In this document: positions 1 to 9,024 of the stretch, in pieces | Layout of the letters: every line of letters starts with the position of its first letter | Numbering within the stretch: the stretch's first letter is position 1 | Notes under the pieces: model-generated | What the model was told of the DNA's origin: nothing | What the model saw: the letters and a program-made list of their open reading frames with translations, nothing else | Databases searched by the model: none | Made by a program: the position numbers and the translations under genes | From: an uncultured Poribacteria bacterium | GTDB lineage: Bacteria > Poribacteria > WGA-4E > WGA-3G | Length of the DNA stretch: 64,000 nucleotides | Assembly (NCBI GenBank): GCA_958295855.1 | Contig: OY282383.1 | Coordinates: 626,481 to 690,480 of the forward strand | Direction of reading: 5' to 3'

Positions 1-355
1 CCGTTTCAATCTGCCATCGCTGTCGAGAGTATCGTAGTATCTGCACAAATTTTGTTTGTTGAAGCGTGGCCGAAAATCTGTTAGAATCAGGATGAGGTAG
101 AAAATGAGGGAGGTTTGTTACTTCCTTTTCAAAACGGTGGCATGTTTGTAAAAGGATACCCCATTTTCTGCCTTCTTCTAGACATTTCTTGATTGATGTT
201 TCGTTAATTTGCCAGCGTCCGATAAGGCTGGAGTGGCTGATGAATACCTTTGCGCTATGGGTATTTTCCCCTGCTTTGCAGGAGAAACCGATACCCCCTG
301 GAAAAATCGGAGCAGAAACCGAATTGATGAAAGACAGGTCTATTTTTTCCTTCAT
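1..355 (-). CDS. Partial ORF of unknown function, running off the left edge
   Basis: On the minus strand an open frame without a stop runs from an ATG at 355 to base 1, about 118 codons. The first 30 or so codons lie in repeat DNA: a variant family B head and a family A palindrome read as IGFSCKAGENT. After this the peptide has ordinary composition (KVFISHSSLIGRWQ, later ILRYSRQRWQIE). FISHSS recalls TIR-domain starts and RQRWQIE recalls IS4-type transposases, but neither family is convincing, so no function is given. It is divergent from the ABC permease. The true start may lie downstream of the repeat. An open frame of this length is unlikely but possible by chance. Confidence 0.35.
   Translation of the reverse strand, partial: MKEKIDLSFINSVSAPIFPGGIGFSCKAGENTHSAKVFISHSSLIGRWQINETSIKKCLEEGRKWGILLQTCHRFEKEVTNLPHFLPHPDSNRFSATLQQTKFVQILRYSRQRWQIET
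260..330. repeat. Family A palindrome plus inverted family B head variant
   Basis: Bases 260-295 form a palindrome with GGTAT/ATACC ends around CCCCTGC-TTT-GCAGG. Bases 303-326 read AATCGGAGCAGAAACCGAATTG, the reverse of the head motif seen upstream of many minus-strand genes. Here it points toward the plus-strand permease. The same orientation recurs only upstream of proA (62263-62282). Confidence 0.75.
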
Positions 356-487
356 GAAACGGTACCTATAGGAAGAGGGAGGGCGCGGTTTGAAACTGCC
401 CCTACAAGAAGATTGAATATTCGAGAATACTTTACCCGAGCCCTGTTGCGGAAATGTAAATCGAATGCAAGTTTCATCTATTCCCAG

Positions 488-1549
488 ATGAAATTTTGGA
501 GTGGTATAAACCCCCGCTTTGCAGGGGCAATTACAATTACCCCACTCCTTGCAATCTGTGGGTTTTTCCTCTTATGCGGCCTTGTGCTCCTGACGAGGGG
601 ACAAGACCCGTTAGAGTTTTATACCGTTATCTTCGTCAGTGGGTTTGCTAGTTTTGACGACATCGGCTATGTGCTGTTTAACGCAACGCCGCTTGTTTTT
701 ACCGGGCTCGCTGTCGCTATTGCCTACAAGGGTGGCCTGATTAATATCGGTTGTGAGGGCCAGCTCTACGTCGCTGCCTTTGCTGCTGCGTGGGTAGGCA
801 TGCATCTGAACCTGCCGCATGTGCTCTTGGTCCCCCTCTGTGTGGGGGCTGCACTTGTTGCAGGGGCTGGCTGGGGCGCGGTGCCTGGGTTCTTAAAAGC
901 GAGATACGGCGCACATGAAGTCATCAATACAATTATGATGAACTTCATCGCGCTTGCCCTCATGAATTACCTTGTTACCGCGGTTTACCAAGAGCCGAAT
1001 CAGATGATTCCGCAAACGCCGCCGATTTATGAAGCCGCTCGGCTTCCCCGATTGGCACCTGTTTTGCCTTCCCTTCCACAGAGTAACCCGTTAAACGTCA
1101 GTTTTTTGTTGGCGTGTGGGTGTGTCGTTTTCTGTTACATCTTCTTAACGCACACGCGCTGGGGATATGAACTCCGCTTGGTAGGGAACGCACCGGAAGT
1201 CGCAGCGTATGGCGGGATAAACCCTCGTGCTGTGACTGTGTGGATAATGGCACTCAGCGGTGCAATTGCTGGGTTGGCAGGTGTCGCTGAGGTGATGGGG
1301 TATCGTTACCGGTTTTTAGATAACTTCTCAGGGGGATGGGGGTTCACTGGGATTGCCGCTGCGCTCTTGGGTAGAAATCACCCGTTTGGCGTTTTGGCAG
1401 CAGCGGTGTTGTTCGGGTTATTGAATAAGGTGGCGTTGGATATTGAGATTTTGTTGAATGTGCCGCACGGTTTGTTCCTCGCCGGCCAGGGAATGCTTAT
1501 TGTTTGGCTAGTCTGTATAGAGGGCGGTTTGAGGCGAAAGGAATTGTGA
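488..1549 (+). CDS. ABC transporter permease, nucleoside/BMP type (BPD_transp_2)
   Basis: Inner-membrane permease of about 353 residues, probably half of the channel of a nucleoside (NupP/YufP-like) importer. The sequence is hydrophobic throughout, with roughly eight to ten membrane segments. The conserved loop LRLVGNAPEVAAYGGI followed by a Gly/Ala-rich helix (ALSGAIAGLAGVAEVMG) is typical of the family. I start it at the ATG at 488 because the in-frame codons upstream are repeat DNA. A family A palindrome (503-542) lies just after this start and encodes the GINPRFAGAITI stretch, so the N-terminus has absorbed a repeat. The second permease follows 99 bp downstream. No ATP-binding or substrate-binding subunit is in the window; these may lie to the left. 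Confidence 0.8.
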   Translation: MKFWSGINPRFAGAITITPLLAICGFFLLCGLVLLTRGQDPLEFYTVIFVSGFASFDDIGYVLFNATPLVFTGLAVAIAYKGGLINIGCEGQLYVAAFAAAWVGMHLNLPHVLLVPLCVGAALVAGAGWGAVPGFLKARYGAHEVINTIMMNFIALALMNYLVTAVYQEPNQMIPQTPPIYEAARLPRLAPVLPSLPQSNPLNVSFLLACGCVVFCYIFLTHTRWGYELRLVGNAPEVAAYGGINPRAVTVWIMALSGAIAGLAGVAEVMGYRYRFLDNFSGGWGFTGIAAALLGRNHPFGVLAAAVLFGLLNKVALDIEILLNVPHGLFLAGQGMLIVWLVCIEGGLRRKEL

Positions 1550-1611
1550 TTTGTGTAGCGGCATCGCAATGCAGGCGAGCCCTATAGCATCGCCCGTACT
1601 GGGGCAGCAAG

Positions 1612-1642
1612 GAGTTACCCCTGCAAAGCAGGGGGAGATACC
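1612..1642. repeat. Family A palindrome before second permease
   Basis: TACCCCTGCAAAGCAGGGGG palindrome whose right arm (GGGGGAGA, 1631-1638) lies 10 bases before the ATG at 1649. It is the only Shine-Dalgarno-like sequence there, so the repeat probably supplies the ribosome-binding site. Confidence 0.7.
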
Positions 1643-1648
1643 CATTGT

Positions 1649-2491
1649 ATGATTTTTGAATTGATTCCAAGCACGTTACGAATGGCGACACCCCTGGGGT
1701 TTGCCGCGCTCGGTGGCATTTACTCCGAACGTTCCGGGGTAATTAACATCGCGTTGGAAGGTATAATGCTCATCGGGGCGTTTGGGTATGCTCTCGGCAC
1801 GCAGGCATCCGGGGCTACATGGATAGGATTGCTTGTGGGGCTCGGTTTTGCGGTAGCGTTGTCCTTGTTACATGCTGTTGCCACGATTACTTTTCACGCG
1901 GAGCAGATTGTCACTGGCGTTGCGATTAACATTTTGGCGTTAGGCATCACAGAGTTTCTCTTACCCACCTCGCAACGGTTAGCAGGATTACCCCACTGGC
2001 AGCTGCCTCTTATCGGTTCCTACAGTTTCCTTGTGTATTTAGTGCCTATATTCATGGGGCTCAGTCATATTTTGCTTTTTAAAACGCCGTGGGGCTTACG
2101 GTTGCGCGCTGCGGGCGAATCAACAGAGGCGCTGACCGCGCTCAGCCTGAGCCGCGCCAAGTGGCAATACTTCGGTGTTATCTTGAGCGGCATCTTTGCG
2201 GGCACAGGCGGCTGTTTCCTTACATCCGAAGTCCACTATTTCACAAAAGGCATGACAGCCGGGCGAGGCTATGTCGCCCTCGCGGCTGTCATCTTCGGGA
2301 ATTGGCGACCGGTCAGTGGTATTGGGGCGTGTCTCCTCTTCGGGTTCGCCGCAGCTTTGGAGCTTGCAAACCGGTGGCACATTCCGGTGCAGCTGCTCAA
2401 CAGTTTCCCCTATATCTTAACAATGGTAGTGCTTGCTGGGTTTGTAGGCACATCGCGCCCACCTGCGGCTTTGGGAAAGATGAAGTCTTAG
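1649..2491 (+). CDS. ABC transporter permease, nucleoside/BMP type (second subunit)
   Basis: Inner-membrane permease of 280 residues, the NupQ-like partner of the preceding gene. The start region MATPLGFAALGGIYSERSGVINIALEGIMLIGAF carries the family signature (ERSGVINIxLEG), and the later GRGYVALAAVIFGNWRP matches the second conserved loop. Membrane segments span most of the protein. The two permeases form one unit on the same strand and would assemble as a heterodimer with an ATPase not present here. The ATG at 1649 follows a repeat-derived GGGGGAGA. The substrate is inferred from the family (purine or other nucleosides) and cannot be fixed from sequence alone. Confidence 0.85.
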   Translation: MIFELIPSTLRMATPLGFAALGGIYSERSGVINIALEGIMLIGAFGYALGTQASGATWIGLLVGLGFAVALSLLHAVATITFHAEQIVTGVAINILALGITEFLLPTSQRLAGLPHWQLPLIGSYSFLVYLVPIFMGLSHILLFKTPWGLRLRAAGESTEALTALSLSRAKWQYFGVILSGIFAGTGGCFLTSEVHYFTKGMTAGRGYVALAAVIFGNWRPVSGIGACLLFGFAAALELANRWHIPVQLLNSFPYILTMVVLAGFVGTSRPPAALGKMKS

Positions 2492-2779
2492 CCGGGAGTC
2501 TTTCTTCTCCTCAGCAGGCGGGTTTGTAGTAGCGCAATTTATTGTGCATCAGGAAATCTCGAAAATTGCTTGACTGCCACTCCGAATTTGTGCTAAAATT
2601 GGAAATCATGTTAGGAAAATCAATTTTTCTCAAGTTTTTCGCGTAAAAATCGCGGATAACACGGCTGAAGCAGATGACGCGGATTTTACGGAAACTTACT
2701 GTCAAATCAATGCCTCAAGCGCGCGGAATACCCCGGACAAATCGGGGTTACAAATCCCTCAAAGGGAAAGGATTTTTTA

Positions 2780-5700
2780 ATGAAAACACTATTAATATAT
2801 CGAAAACCCATCGGGGCACTTTTTGCTGCCATCGTATTTGCACTCACCCTCCACGGTGTGAGTCACGCACAAACCCACATCCACGTAGACGCAGTCAACG
2901 GGATAAACGCCCCTACCGGTAGAGGCTCTGCTGCAAATCCGTATCAATCCATTACCTTCGCGCTGTTGCTGAGCACCAGAAATAACCTCCCAGATCCGTG
3001 GCATGTGCACATCCACCCCGGCACCTACGACGCGGACTTCGCGAAACCCGCAAATGCCCGCGAAATATTCCCGTTGAAACTCCGACGCGAAATGATATTT
3101 GAAGGCACAACCACCGCCGAAGAATGCATTATTGATGGACAGCACACAGGAGGTGCCCTTGTACCGATTCTCAGTGGAGAGGACACGGAAGGTGCCACCA
3201 TCCGCAATTTGACGATACAGAACTCTCTCCGCACCAATGGCACCGGCGGGATTGTGCTGCATGACCCGACTGGCACGAATGAAACGCCGAGCACCTTGGA
3301 GGGGTGCATTGTCCATAACAACAAAGGCGGCGGCGTGTGGTCAAACATGCCCCTTATCCTTACTGGAAATACCTTCAGCAACAATCATGGGAGAGGCGTG
3401 GAGACAACTAAGAGTACTGCCGCTACCAACAATATCTTCAGTGGTAACCACAGGACAGGTCTCCACATTGAAGGAAATTCTACCGGTAGCATCTCCAAGA
3501 ACATCTTTCAGAATAACGCAGGCCAGGGATTTTACGTCAAACAGAGATTGGACAGCGGTGTTACCGATAATACCTTTACTGGCAATAGGTCGCCTAGTCA
3601 TAGCTCTGGTGGTGGGTTTCATGTTGGCCACCTGACCGGTAATGTTGCAAACAATACCTTTACTGGCAATTCGGCGTACAGGAATGGGGGATTCGCTGTT
3701 GGGACCTTCACCGGCAATGTTACTCACAACACCTTTGATAGCAATAGGGCAATTGGTGGCGGCGGCGGAGGGTTCGGGATTCGCAGCATCACCGGCAACG
3801 TTACCGACAATGAATTTACTAATAATACGTCAGGTGAGTCTGGTGATTCTAGTTCTGGCGGTGGGTTCCAGATTGACTCTATTGTCGGTAATGTTACCCA
3901 CAACGAATTTACTAGGAATAAGGTGGTTGATGGTGGTGGTGGGTTCAAGATTGACAGGATCACCGGCAAAATTACCCACAATATATTTGATAGTAATTCG
4001 GCACACTATAGTGGTGGGTTTGAATTACGCCACACATCTACAAATACGGTAGAAGTCTCCAACAATATCTTCTTCAACAACACCTCAAGTGGTACCGGTA
4101 ACGCAGTTGGCACACGGCACGCCACCCACTTCATGAACAACCTTTTCATGATTTCCGATGAACTCTCCGAGGGCGTATCAGGCCCGCACACCGTCTCGGT
4201 GAGTTCACCCGAGTGCCGGTTCCACAACAACATCTTTACCAACGTGAAGATCGCTATCTACACCGGAGGCACCTTCGATCTCCCGATCACGCATAACCTC
4301 TTTCACAATGTCCGGGTGGGCTTCGTTGATCAAGCGGGGAACAACCTCGGCAACGATTTGCTGTTTTGGGAACTCGTCGCTGTCAATGCCACCAATAATC
4401 TCGAAGGGGCACCGCAACTCGTAGATCCGGTGACAACCCGGGACTTCCATTTGCAAGCCACAAGTCCTGCGATTGATGCCGGCACAAATGCATTTGCACC
4501 CGCAGATGATTTTGATGAAGTCGCTAGACCCATCGGTAACACGGTAGATATTGGGCCCTATGAATACGGGGCACCCCCTGTCGTTACAACACAGGCACCA
4601 ATTGTTCCTGACGATCCCCCCAGCGAACCGACAGAGGATACGCCGCCGGCAGAACAGGCACCAATTGTTCCTGACGATCCCCCCAGCGAACCGACAGAGG
4701 ATACGCCGCCGGCAGAACCAACGCTGAAACTCTATTGGGCAACCGGGAGTAAGATCCAACGCGGTGACTTAGACGGTGCCAATATTGAGGATGTCGTCAA
4801 TCGGGAAGCGGTGAGTCTCGCCCTAGACGCAGAGAACGGGAAGATCTACTGGGTACAACCTGACAACGGCATCTTTCGTGCGAACTTATTAGATGGAACA
4901 AACATCGAACATCTCATAACGGATGACATAGAGGGTTTTTCGGGCGGCCGTATCGCCTTAGACGTGGCAGGCGGTAAGATGTACTGGACGCACGGTGAAA
5001 CGAACAGCATCTTTCGTGCGAACTTGGATGGAACAAACGCGGAATCGCTTTTACAATTACGCGTTGGAACACTTTTGGATATTGCCTTAGATGTGGCGGG
5101 TGGTAAGATGTACTGGACACAATGGGAGGGAAACGCGAGCATTTCTCGCGCCAACTTAGATGGGTCAAACATTGAATTGCTCATAAACCCAGGCGATAAA
5201 CAAAGTCTTGCCTTAGATATTGCGGGCGGTAAGATGTACTGGACTGACGGATTTAATGGGATAGGTATGTCGAATCTTGATGGCTCAAACGTCAACAACT
5301 TCCAAACCCCTAAATTTACCACAAGAGGTATAACCCTAGTCCTGTCTAACGGCACGATGTACTGGATAGATGGAGAGGGCACTGAGATTAGACGCAGCAA
5401 TCTTGATGGCTCGCAGCAGCACACAATCCTTAGGTCCAGTTTATCAGATATTGCTTTGTATTTCCTTGAGGGCACCCCTTCAAGCACAACCACATCTGTG
5501 GAGAATACATATCCTGCGTGGGATGTGAATGAAGATGGGCAGACGGATGTCACGGATTTTGCCTTGGTGGCAGCCGCCTTAGGGCAAGCACCTCCCGGGA
5601 ATCCACGCCTCGATGTGAATGGGGATGGCACGGTGGATCTACAAGACCTGGCACTCATTGCCCAACACCTTGGGGAGTCCACGGCACCTGCGGCACCCGC

Positions 5701-6133
5701 GCAGGTTGTGCTGCCTGCATCGCTCACGCCCCAAACTGTGCAGCGGGCTCTCAATCTCTTGCGCGCACAAGATAACGGTTCGCCTGCTTTTCAACGCGGC
5801 ATCGCGCTGCTTGAACAGTTGCTTGCATCGCTGGTGCCGAAAGAGACAGCACTGCTTGCCAACTACCCGAATCCCTTCAATCCAGAGACGTGGATACCTT
5901 ATCAGTTAGCGGTGTCTGCAAATGTGACGCTGCGTCTCTATTCCGCCGATGGGAAGTTGGTTCGGCGGATTTCGTTAGGGCATCAGATGGCAGGCATCTA
6001 TCATGGCCGTAGCCGTGCGGCGTATTGGGATGGCACCAACGAGCAGGGAGAGCCCGTGGCGAGCGGTGTCTATTTCTACACGCTCACCGCAGGCGATTTC
6101 ACGGCAACGCGGAAAATGTTGATACGGAAGTAA
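2780..6133 (+). CDS. Large secreted beta-helix / YWTD-propeller / dockerin-like protein with C-terminal sorting module
   Basis: 1117 residues, exported and probably cell-surface. Order: signal peptide (1-31, cleaved after SHAQ); right-handed beta-helix repeats (about 35-600) with many NNTFTGN / NVTHNEF turns; a Pro/Glu linker duplicated exactly (about 605-646); a six-bladed-type propeller with KMYWTD and LDG motifs (about 650-900, LDL-receptor class B style); two EF-hand-like loops DVNEDGQTDVTDF and DVNGDGTVDLQDL, as in dockerins (about 912-970); and a FlgD-like C-terminal module starting LLANYPNPFNPETW (1022-1117). The last module resembles type IX-style sorting domains. Ligand unknown: beta-helix and YWTD domains commonly bind glycans or proteins. 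Start ATG 2780 follows AAAGGGAAAGG. Downstream gene is convergent. Confidence 0.85.
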   Translation: MKTLLIYRKPIGALFAAIVFALTLHGVSHAQTHIHVDAVNGINAPTGRGSAANPYQSITFALLLSTRNNLPDPWHVHIHPGTYDADFAKPANAREIFPLKLRREMIFEGTTTAEECIIDGQHTGGALVPILSGEDTEGATIRNLTIQNSLRTNGTGGIVLHDPTGTNETPSTLEGCIVHNNKGGGVWSNMPLILTGNTFSNNHGRGVETTKSTAATNNIFSGNHRTGLHIEGNSTGSISKNIFQNNAGQGFYVKQRLDSGVTDNTFTGNRSPSHSSGGGFHVGHLTGNVANNTFTGNSAYRNGGFAVGTFTGNVTHNTFDSNRAIGGGGGGFGIRSITGNVTDNEFTNNTSGESGDSSSGGGFQIDSIVGNVTHNEFTRNKVVDGGGGFKIDRITGKITHNIFDSNSAHYSGGFELRHTSTNTVEVSNNIFFNNTSSGTGNAVGTRHATHFMNNLFMISDELSEGVSGPHTVSVSSPECRFHNNIFTNVKIAIYTGGTFDLPITHNLFHNVRVGFVDQAGNNLGNDLLFWELVAVNATNNLEGAPQLVDPVTTRDFHLQATSPAIDAGTNAFAPADDFDEVARPIGNTVDIGPYEYGAPPVVTTQAPIVPDDPPSEPTEDTPPAEQAPIVPDDPPSEPTEDTPPAEPTLKLYWATGSKIQRGDLDGANIEDVVNREAVSLALDAENGKIYWVQPDNGIFRANLLDGTNIEHLITDDIEGFSGGRIALDVAGGKMYWTHGETNSIFRANLDGTNAESLLQLRVGTLLDIALDVAGGKMYWTQWEGNASISRANLDGSNIELLINPGDKQSLALDIAGGKMYWTDGFNGIGMSNLDGSNVNNFQTPKFTTRGITLVLSNGTMYWIDGEGTEIRRSNLDGSQQHTILRSSLSDIALYFLEGTPSSTTTSVENTYPAWDVNEDGQTDVTDFALVAAALGQAPPGNPRLDVNGDGTVDLQDLALIAQHLGESTAPAAPAQVVLPASLTPQTVQRALNLLRAQDNGSPAFQRGIALLEQLLASLVPKETALLANYPNPFNPETWIPYQLAVSANVTLRLYSADGKLVRRISLGHQMAGIYHGRSRAAYWDGTNEQGEPVASGVYFYTLTAGDFTATRKMLIRK
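4592..4717 (+). repeat. Exact 63-bp tandem duplication in linker
   Basis: Two exact 63-bp units (from 4592 and 4655) each encode a 21-residue Pro/Asp/Glu linker unit containing APIVPDDPPSEPTEDTPP between the beta-helix and the propeller. Being identical at DNA level, the duplication is recent or homogenised. Confidence 0.95.
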
Positions 6134-6291
6134 GTGTCGGGATTACAAATCCTTCCTACCGAATGTAGGGTGAGGTTCCCGTGCTTCGCCAGGCCGCTCG
6201 TCTGCAAGAAACATCGGCGGGCACGTGGACCCGCCCCTACAATGCAAGTGCGTATGGTTTACGGAGAGCCCGCGGAGCGTGCCTACTACAG

Positions 6292-8721
6292 TTAACTGCT
6301 TTCATCTGCGAGCTCATGGTAACTCGCGTGCCGGCTGTAGTAACCATAGGATTTGGCGTGCTTCGGATTGATCATGTTGCAAAGCACCCCAATGTTTTTC
6401 GTCGGTAAGACTTCTGTCAGGTGGCGTACGCCTGTTAGCATATCAAACCGCTGCGTCTTCGTGATGTCAAACAGATAGACCACGGCATCAACACCGGTTG
6501 CCAAAATCATCGCATCTGCGACAGCGCGCACAGGCGGGGAGTCAATCACTATCACATCATACACCGATTTTGCGAGTTCCAGCCATTGCCTCATCATTTC
6601 TGAGTTCAAGAGTTCAATCGGATTCGGTGGGACAGTCCCCCCCGGTACGAGATGCACATTGGGGATATCGGTAGGCTTGACTGTTGCTTGAAACACGTCG
6701 TAGCTATTTTCGGCGTTCATAAGGAGGAGGGCTTCGCTCAACCCCGGCCTACGGTTGCCACTGCGCTCCGCTGTAGGTGACGAAGCAACGTCTGCTGTAT
6801 CGGTTTGCGTCCCGGGCTCTGCCTGATGGGTAGGGGCGGGCCTTGTGCCTGCCTGAATTGAAAAAATTTTATGTTGCGATGGACGGCGCATATCGGCATC
6901 TATGAGCAAAACCTGGCGAGCCGTTTGCGCTGCGGGTGCCTCATCAAAAACCTGAGCACCCCCAAGAAAGCGATTTTGTGCGAGAGCCACAGCAAGGTTT
7001 GCGGCGATAGTGCTTTTCCCTTCACCGCGGGTCGCGCTCGTGACGAGGATTGTTTTCAGTTCGTCGCTTGGGTTAAGAAACGGCAGTTTCGCTTGTAGCA
7101 CTCGAAAGGCTTCGGCTGTGCGGGAGTTGGGTGCATCGTGAACAATGAGCGGAAGTCGATACGTGCGTCTCTTCTTAATAGAGGGAATCACGCCGAGGAA
7201 GCTAGGCGGTTCCGGCAGGGAATTCAATTGACGGATAGCTTCCTCTAATCGCAGGTATGTGTCTTTAAAGTAATTTTTTGCGACAGCAAAGGTAAGGCCG
7301 AGTATCCCACCAAGCATGGCACCCAAAACGAGATTTAGTTTCATGCGGGGTTTAACGGGTTCTTCCGCGAGGCGTGCCTTGTCTAACACCTTGAGTTGTT
7401 CTGTGCTGGCTTCAGCGAAAATTTCTGCCTCCCGCATTTTCGTCTCCAAGGCAATTGCTTGCGCGTTGCGAATTTCAACATCTCGCTTGAGGCGCAACAT
7501 TTCCATTTGGGTTGGAGACCAGCTGCCGAGTTGTGCTATATGAGAAGCAATTTGAGCAGAGAGCTCGTCTTTCTGTTTTTCAAGGCTGGTAATAGTTGCT
7601 TGCGTCTCATTCACCTTTTCTGTGAGCACTTGGTGTAACGGGTTGTAAGAAGTGGTTGTGCTTCTTATCTGTTTTTCCTCTTGAGCAAGGCGTGCCTTCG
7701 TTTCCTTAATTTTTTCATCCAAGGCAGTGATGTCAGGGTGCGTTGCATCTCTGTATTTACCGATGAACGATGAACGTTCAATTTCATACTCGTGCAAATT
7801 GTCTCTGAGTTTGGCATGTGACGGATTCGTTGTCACTGTTTCTGATACGAGATTTTCCTCTATTCTCTTCAATTCCTCTTGATAAGCATCAAGTCGCAAT
7901 GTAGCACCTACCAAAAGGCCGGTCAATTCATTTTCTTTTAATTGGAGGGCTAAAATGAGTTGTGCCTGCGTTCCTCCCTCAGCGTTTAAGGTAATCTCCG
8001 GATGCGCTTGCTGAAATTTAAAAAGTGCATCTTCGGCTGTTTTCAGGTGTTGCTTTATCTCTTCCAGGATAGTTTGTGGGATGGGCTTTTCCCACCAACG
8101 CATATTTTCCGTTGTTTCTGCTTCGACGGTTTGCAAAAATACGGCCACAATTCTATTGCTCAGCTGCTGCGCTCGTTCGGGTGTCCGCTGTTTCACCGTA
8201 ACAGTAATTACATTTCCGTCTGTCTCTTCAACCTTTAACTCTTCGTCAATCAGCGTTTTTATGAAGAAGTCCTCCCATTCCGTTACAGTCAGCTCGCCCT
8301 GTTCTGTAGCGTCCGCATCCAGTTCAATATTCAACAGATTGGCGAGCCACACGAGCGTCTGCCCGCGGTGAACAGGCAAGGGTTCAAGGAGGCCTTCTGC
8401 TCTGAGTTGTCGAATGGCAGGGGCGATGATTAGGTCGCGTGATTGGAGTTGCGCGGCGTAGGCACCTAACGAGGTGCCGCCGAAGATGCCCGATAGCGGT
8501 AACTGTGATAATAGTGAAGGTGCTTGTTGCCCATCTAGGACGCGAACGGTTGTTTCTGACTGATAGACGGGAGGGGTAACGTCAGTGACGAGAAACGCCG
8601 CGAAAACGGAGAGTAAAAAAATGAAAAGGACACTCCACTTATTGCGAAAGAGAATCCAAAAGTAGTCTGATAATCGAATTTCCTTAATTTCTTCAATGTG
8701 CCTATCGGCTGTTTCTGGCAT
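6292..8721 (-). CDS. Polysaccharide chain-length / tyrosine autokinase (Wzc-like BY-kinase)
   Basis: About 809 residues. It acts with the outer-membrane exporter encoded next door (wza-like) in capsule or exopolysaccharide assembly. N-terminal Wzz domain with a membrane segment (SVLFIFLLSVFAAFLV), long periplasmic coiled coil, second membrane segment near LVLGAMLGGILGLTFA, then the cytoplasmic kinase: Walker A SATRGEGKSTIAANLA, Walker A' VLLIDADMRRPS, Walker B VIVIDSPP. The C-terminal tail is modestly Tyr-rich (YGYYSRHASYHE), as expected for autophosphorylation. Start chosen at ATG 8721 (MPETADRH), preceded by GCAAGGAACGACGAAAAT; the upstream in-frame codons are repeat. A family C repeat (6827-6854) adds about 30 residues between Walker A' and GLSEALL (reads AGTRPAPTH). 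Confidence 0.9.
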   Translation of the reverse strand: MPETADRHIEEIKEIRLSDYFWILFRNKWSVLFIFLLSVFAAFLVTDVTPPVYQSETTVRVLDGQQAPSLLSQLPLSGIFGGTSLGAYAAQLQSRDLIIAPAIRQLRAEGLLEPLPVHRGQTLVWLANLLNIELDADATEQGELTVTEWEDFFIKTLIDEELKVEETDGNVITVTVKQRTPERAQQLSNRIVAVFLQTVEAETTENMRWWEKPIPQTILEEIKQHLKTAEDALFKFQQAHPEITLNAEGGTQAQLILALQLKENELTGLLVGATLRLDAYQEELKRIEENLVSETVTTNPSHAKLRDNLHEYEIERSSFIGKYRDATHPDITALDEKIKETKARLAQEEKQIRSTTTSYNPLHQVLTEKVNETQATITSLEKQKDELSAQIASHIAQLGSWSPTQMEMLRLKRDVEIRNAQAIALETKMREAEIFAEASTEQLKVLDKARLAEEPVKPRMKLNLVLGAMLGGILGLTFAVAKNYFKDTYLRLEEAIRQLNSLPEPPSFLGVIPSIKKRRTYRLPLIVHDAPNSRTAEAFRVLQAKLPFLNPSDELKTILVTSATRGEGKSTIAANLAVALAQNRFLGGAQVFDEAPAAQTARQVLLIDADMRRPSQHKIFSIQAGTRPAPTHQAEPGTQTDTADVASSPTAERSGNRRPGLSEALLLMNAENSYDVFQATVKPTDIPNVHLVPGGTVPPNPIELLNSEMMRQWLELAKSVYDVIVIDSPPVRAVADAMILATGVDAVVYLFDITKTQRFDMLTGVRHLTEVLPTKNIGVLCNMINPKHAKSYGYYSRHASYHELADESS
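6827..6854. repeat. Family C repeat inside the Wzc-like kinase gene
   Basis: Variant of the GTAGGGGTAGTGCCTTGTGCCTACC repeat, in frame within the kinase domain. Flanking residues up to GLSEALL are low-complexity and absent from ordinary BY-kinases, where the gap is only a few residues (family knowledge, not aligned here). Confidence 0.75.
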
Positions 8722-9024
8722 ATTTTCGTCGTTCCTTGCGGAGTACCCTGTTCTCCGCGGTTGTTCGTATCTACTGGAATGCACGTCGCTTATGGGCGAG
8801 GGTGGTATCGGTTTCCCCGCAAAGCGGGGTAAATACCCTTAGCCGCAAAAATCTCGTCGGAGGTTTTTGCTGTAGTTTTTTTAACAATGATGCGTTTGCA
8901 GAGGGTAGGCACAAGGCACCACCCCTACGGATTGCGGTTGCATCAGAAATCTCCGACGAGAGCTACCACCACGTCACAACTACAACAGAAACCATTGAAA
9001 CTAGGCAATAACAAAAAATGAATA
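8722..9024. repeat. Repeat-filled gap between wza-like and wzc-like genes
   Basis: No gene. Contents: a GGAGAACAGGGTACTCCGCAAGGAA-type segment next to the kinase start, a family F copy (near 8781-8800), a family A palindrome (8804-8837), a family C copy (8900-8930) and a family B tail (about 8935-9012). The same ACCGCAAGGAA..GACGAAAACATG context precedes gmhB and the dehydrogenase gene. Confidence 0.8.

Noticed and set aside
209..487. Longer N-terminus for the first permease
   Set aside because: The in-frame codons before 488 are repeat DNA and lack permease features; hydrophobic sequence starts just after 488.
4846..5754. Long antisense ORF under the propeller domain
   Set aside because: A shadow of the regular repeats in the real gene; no ribosome-binding site and biased composition.
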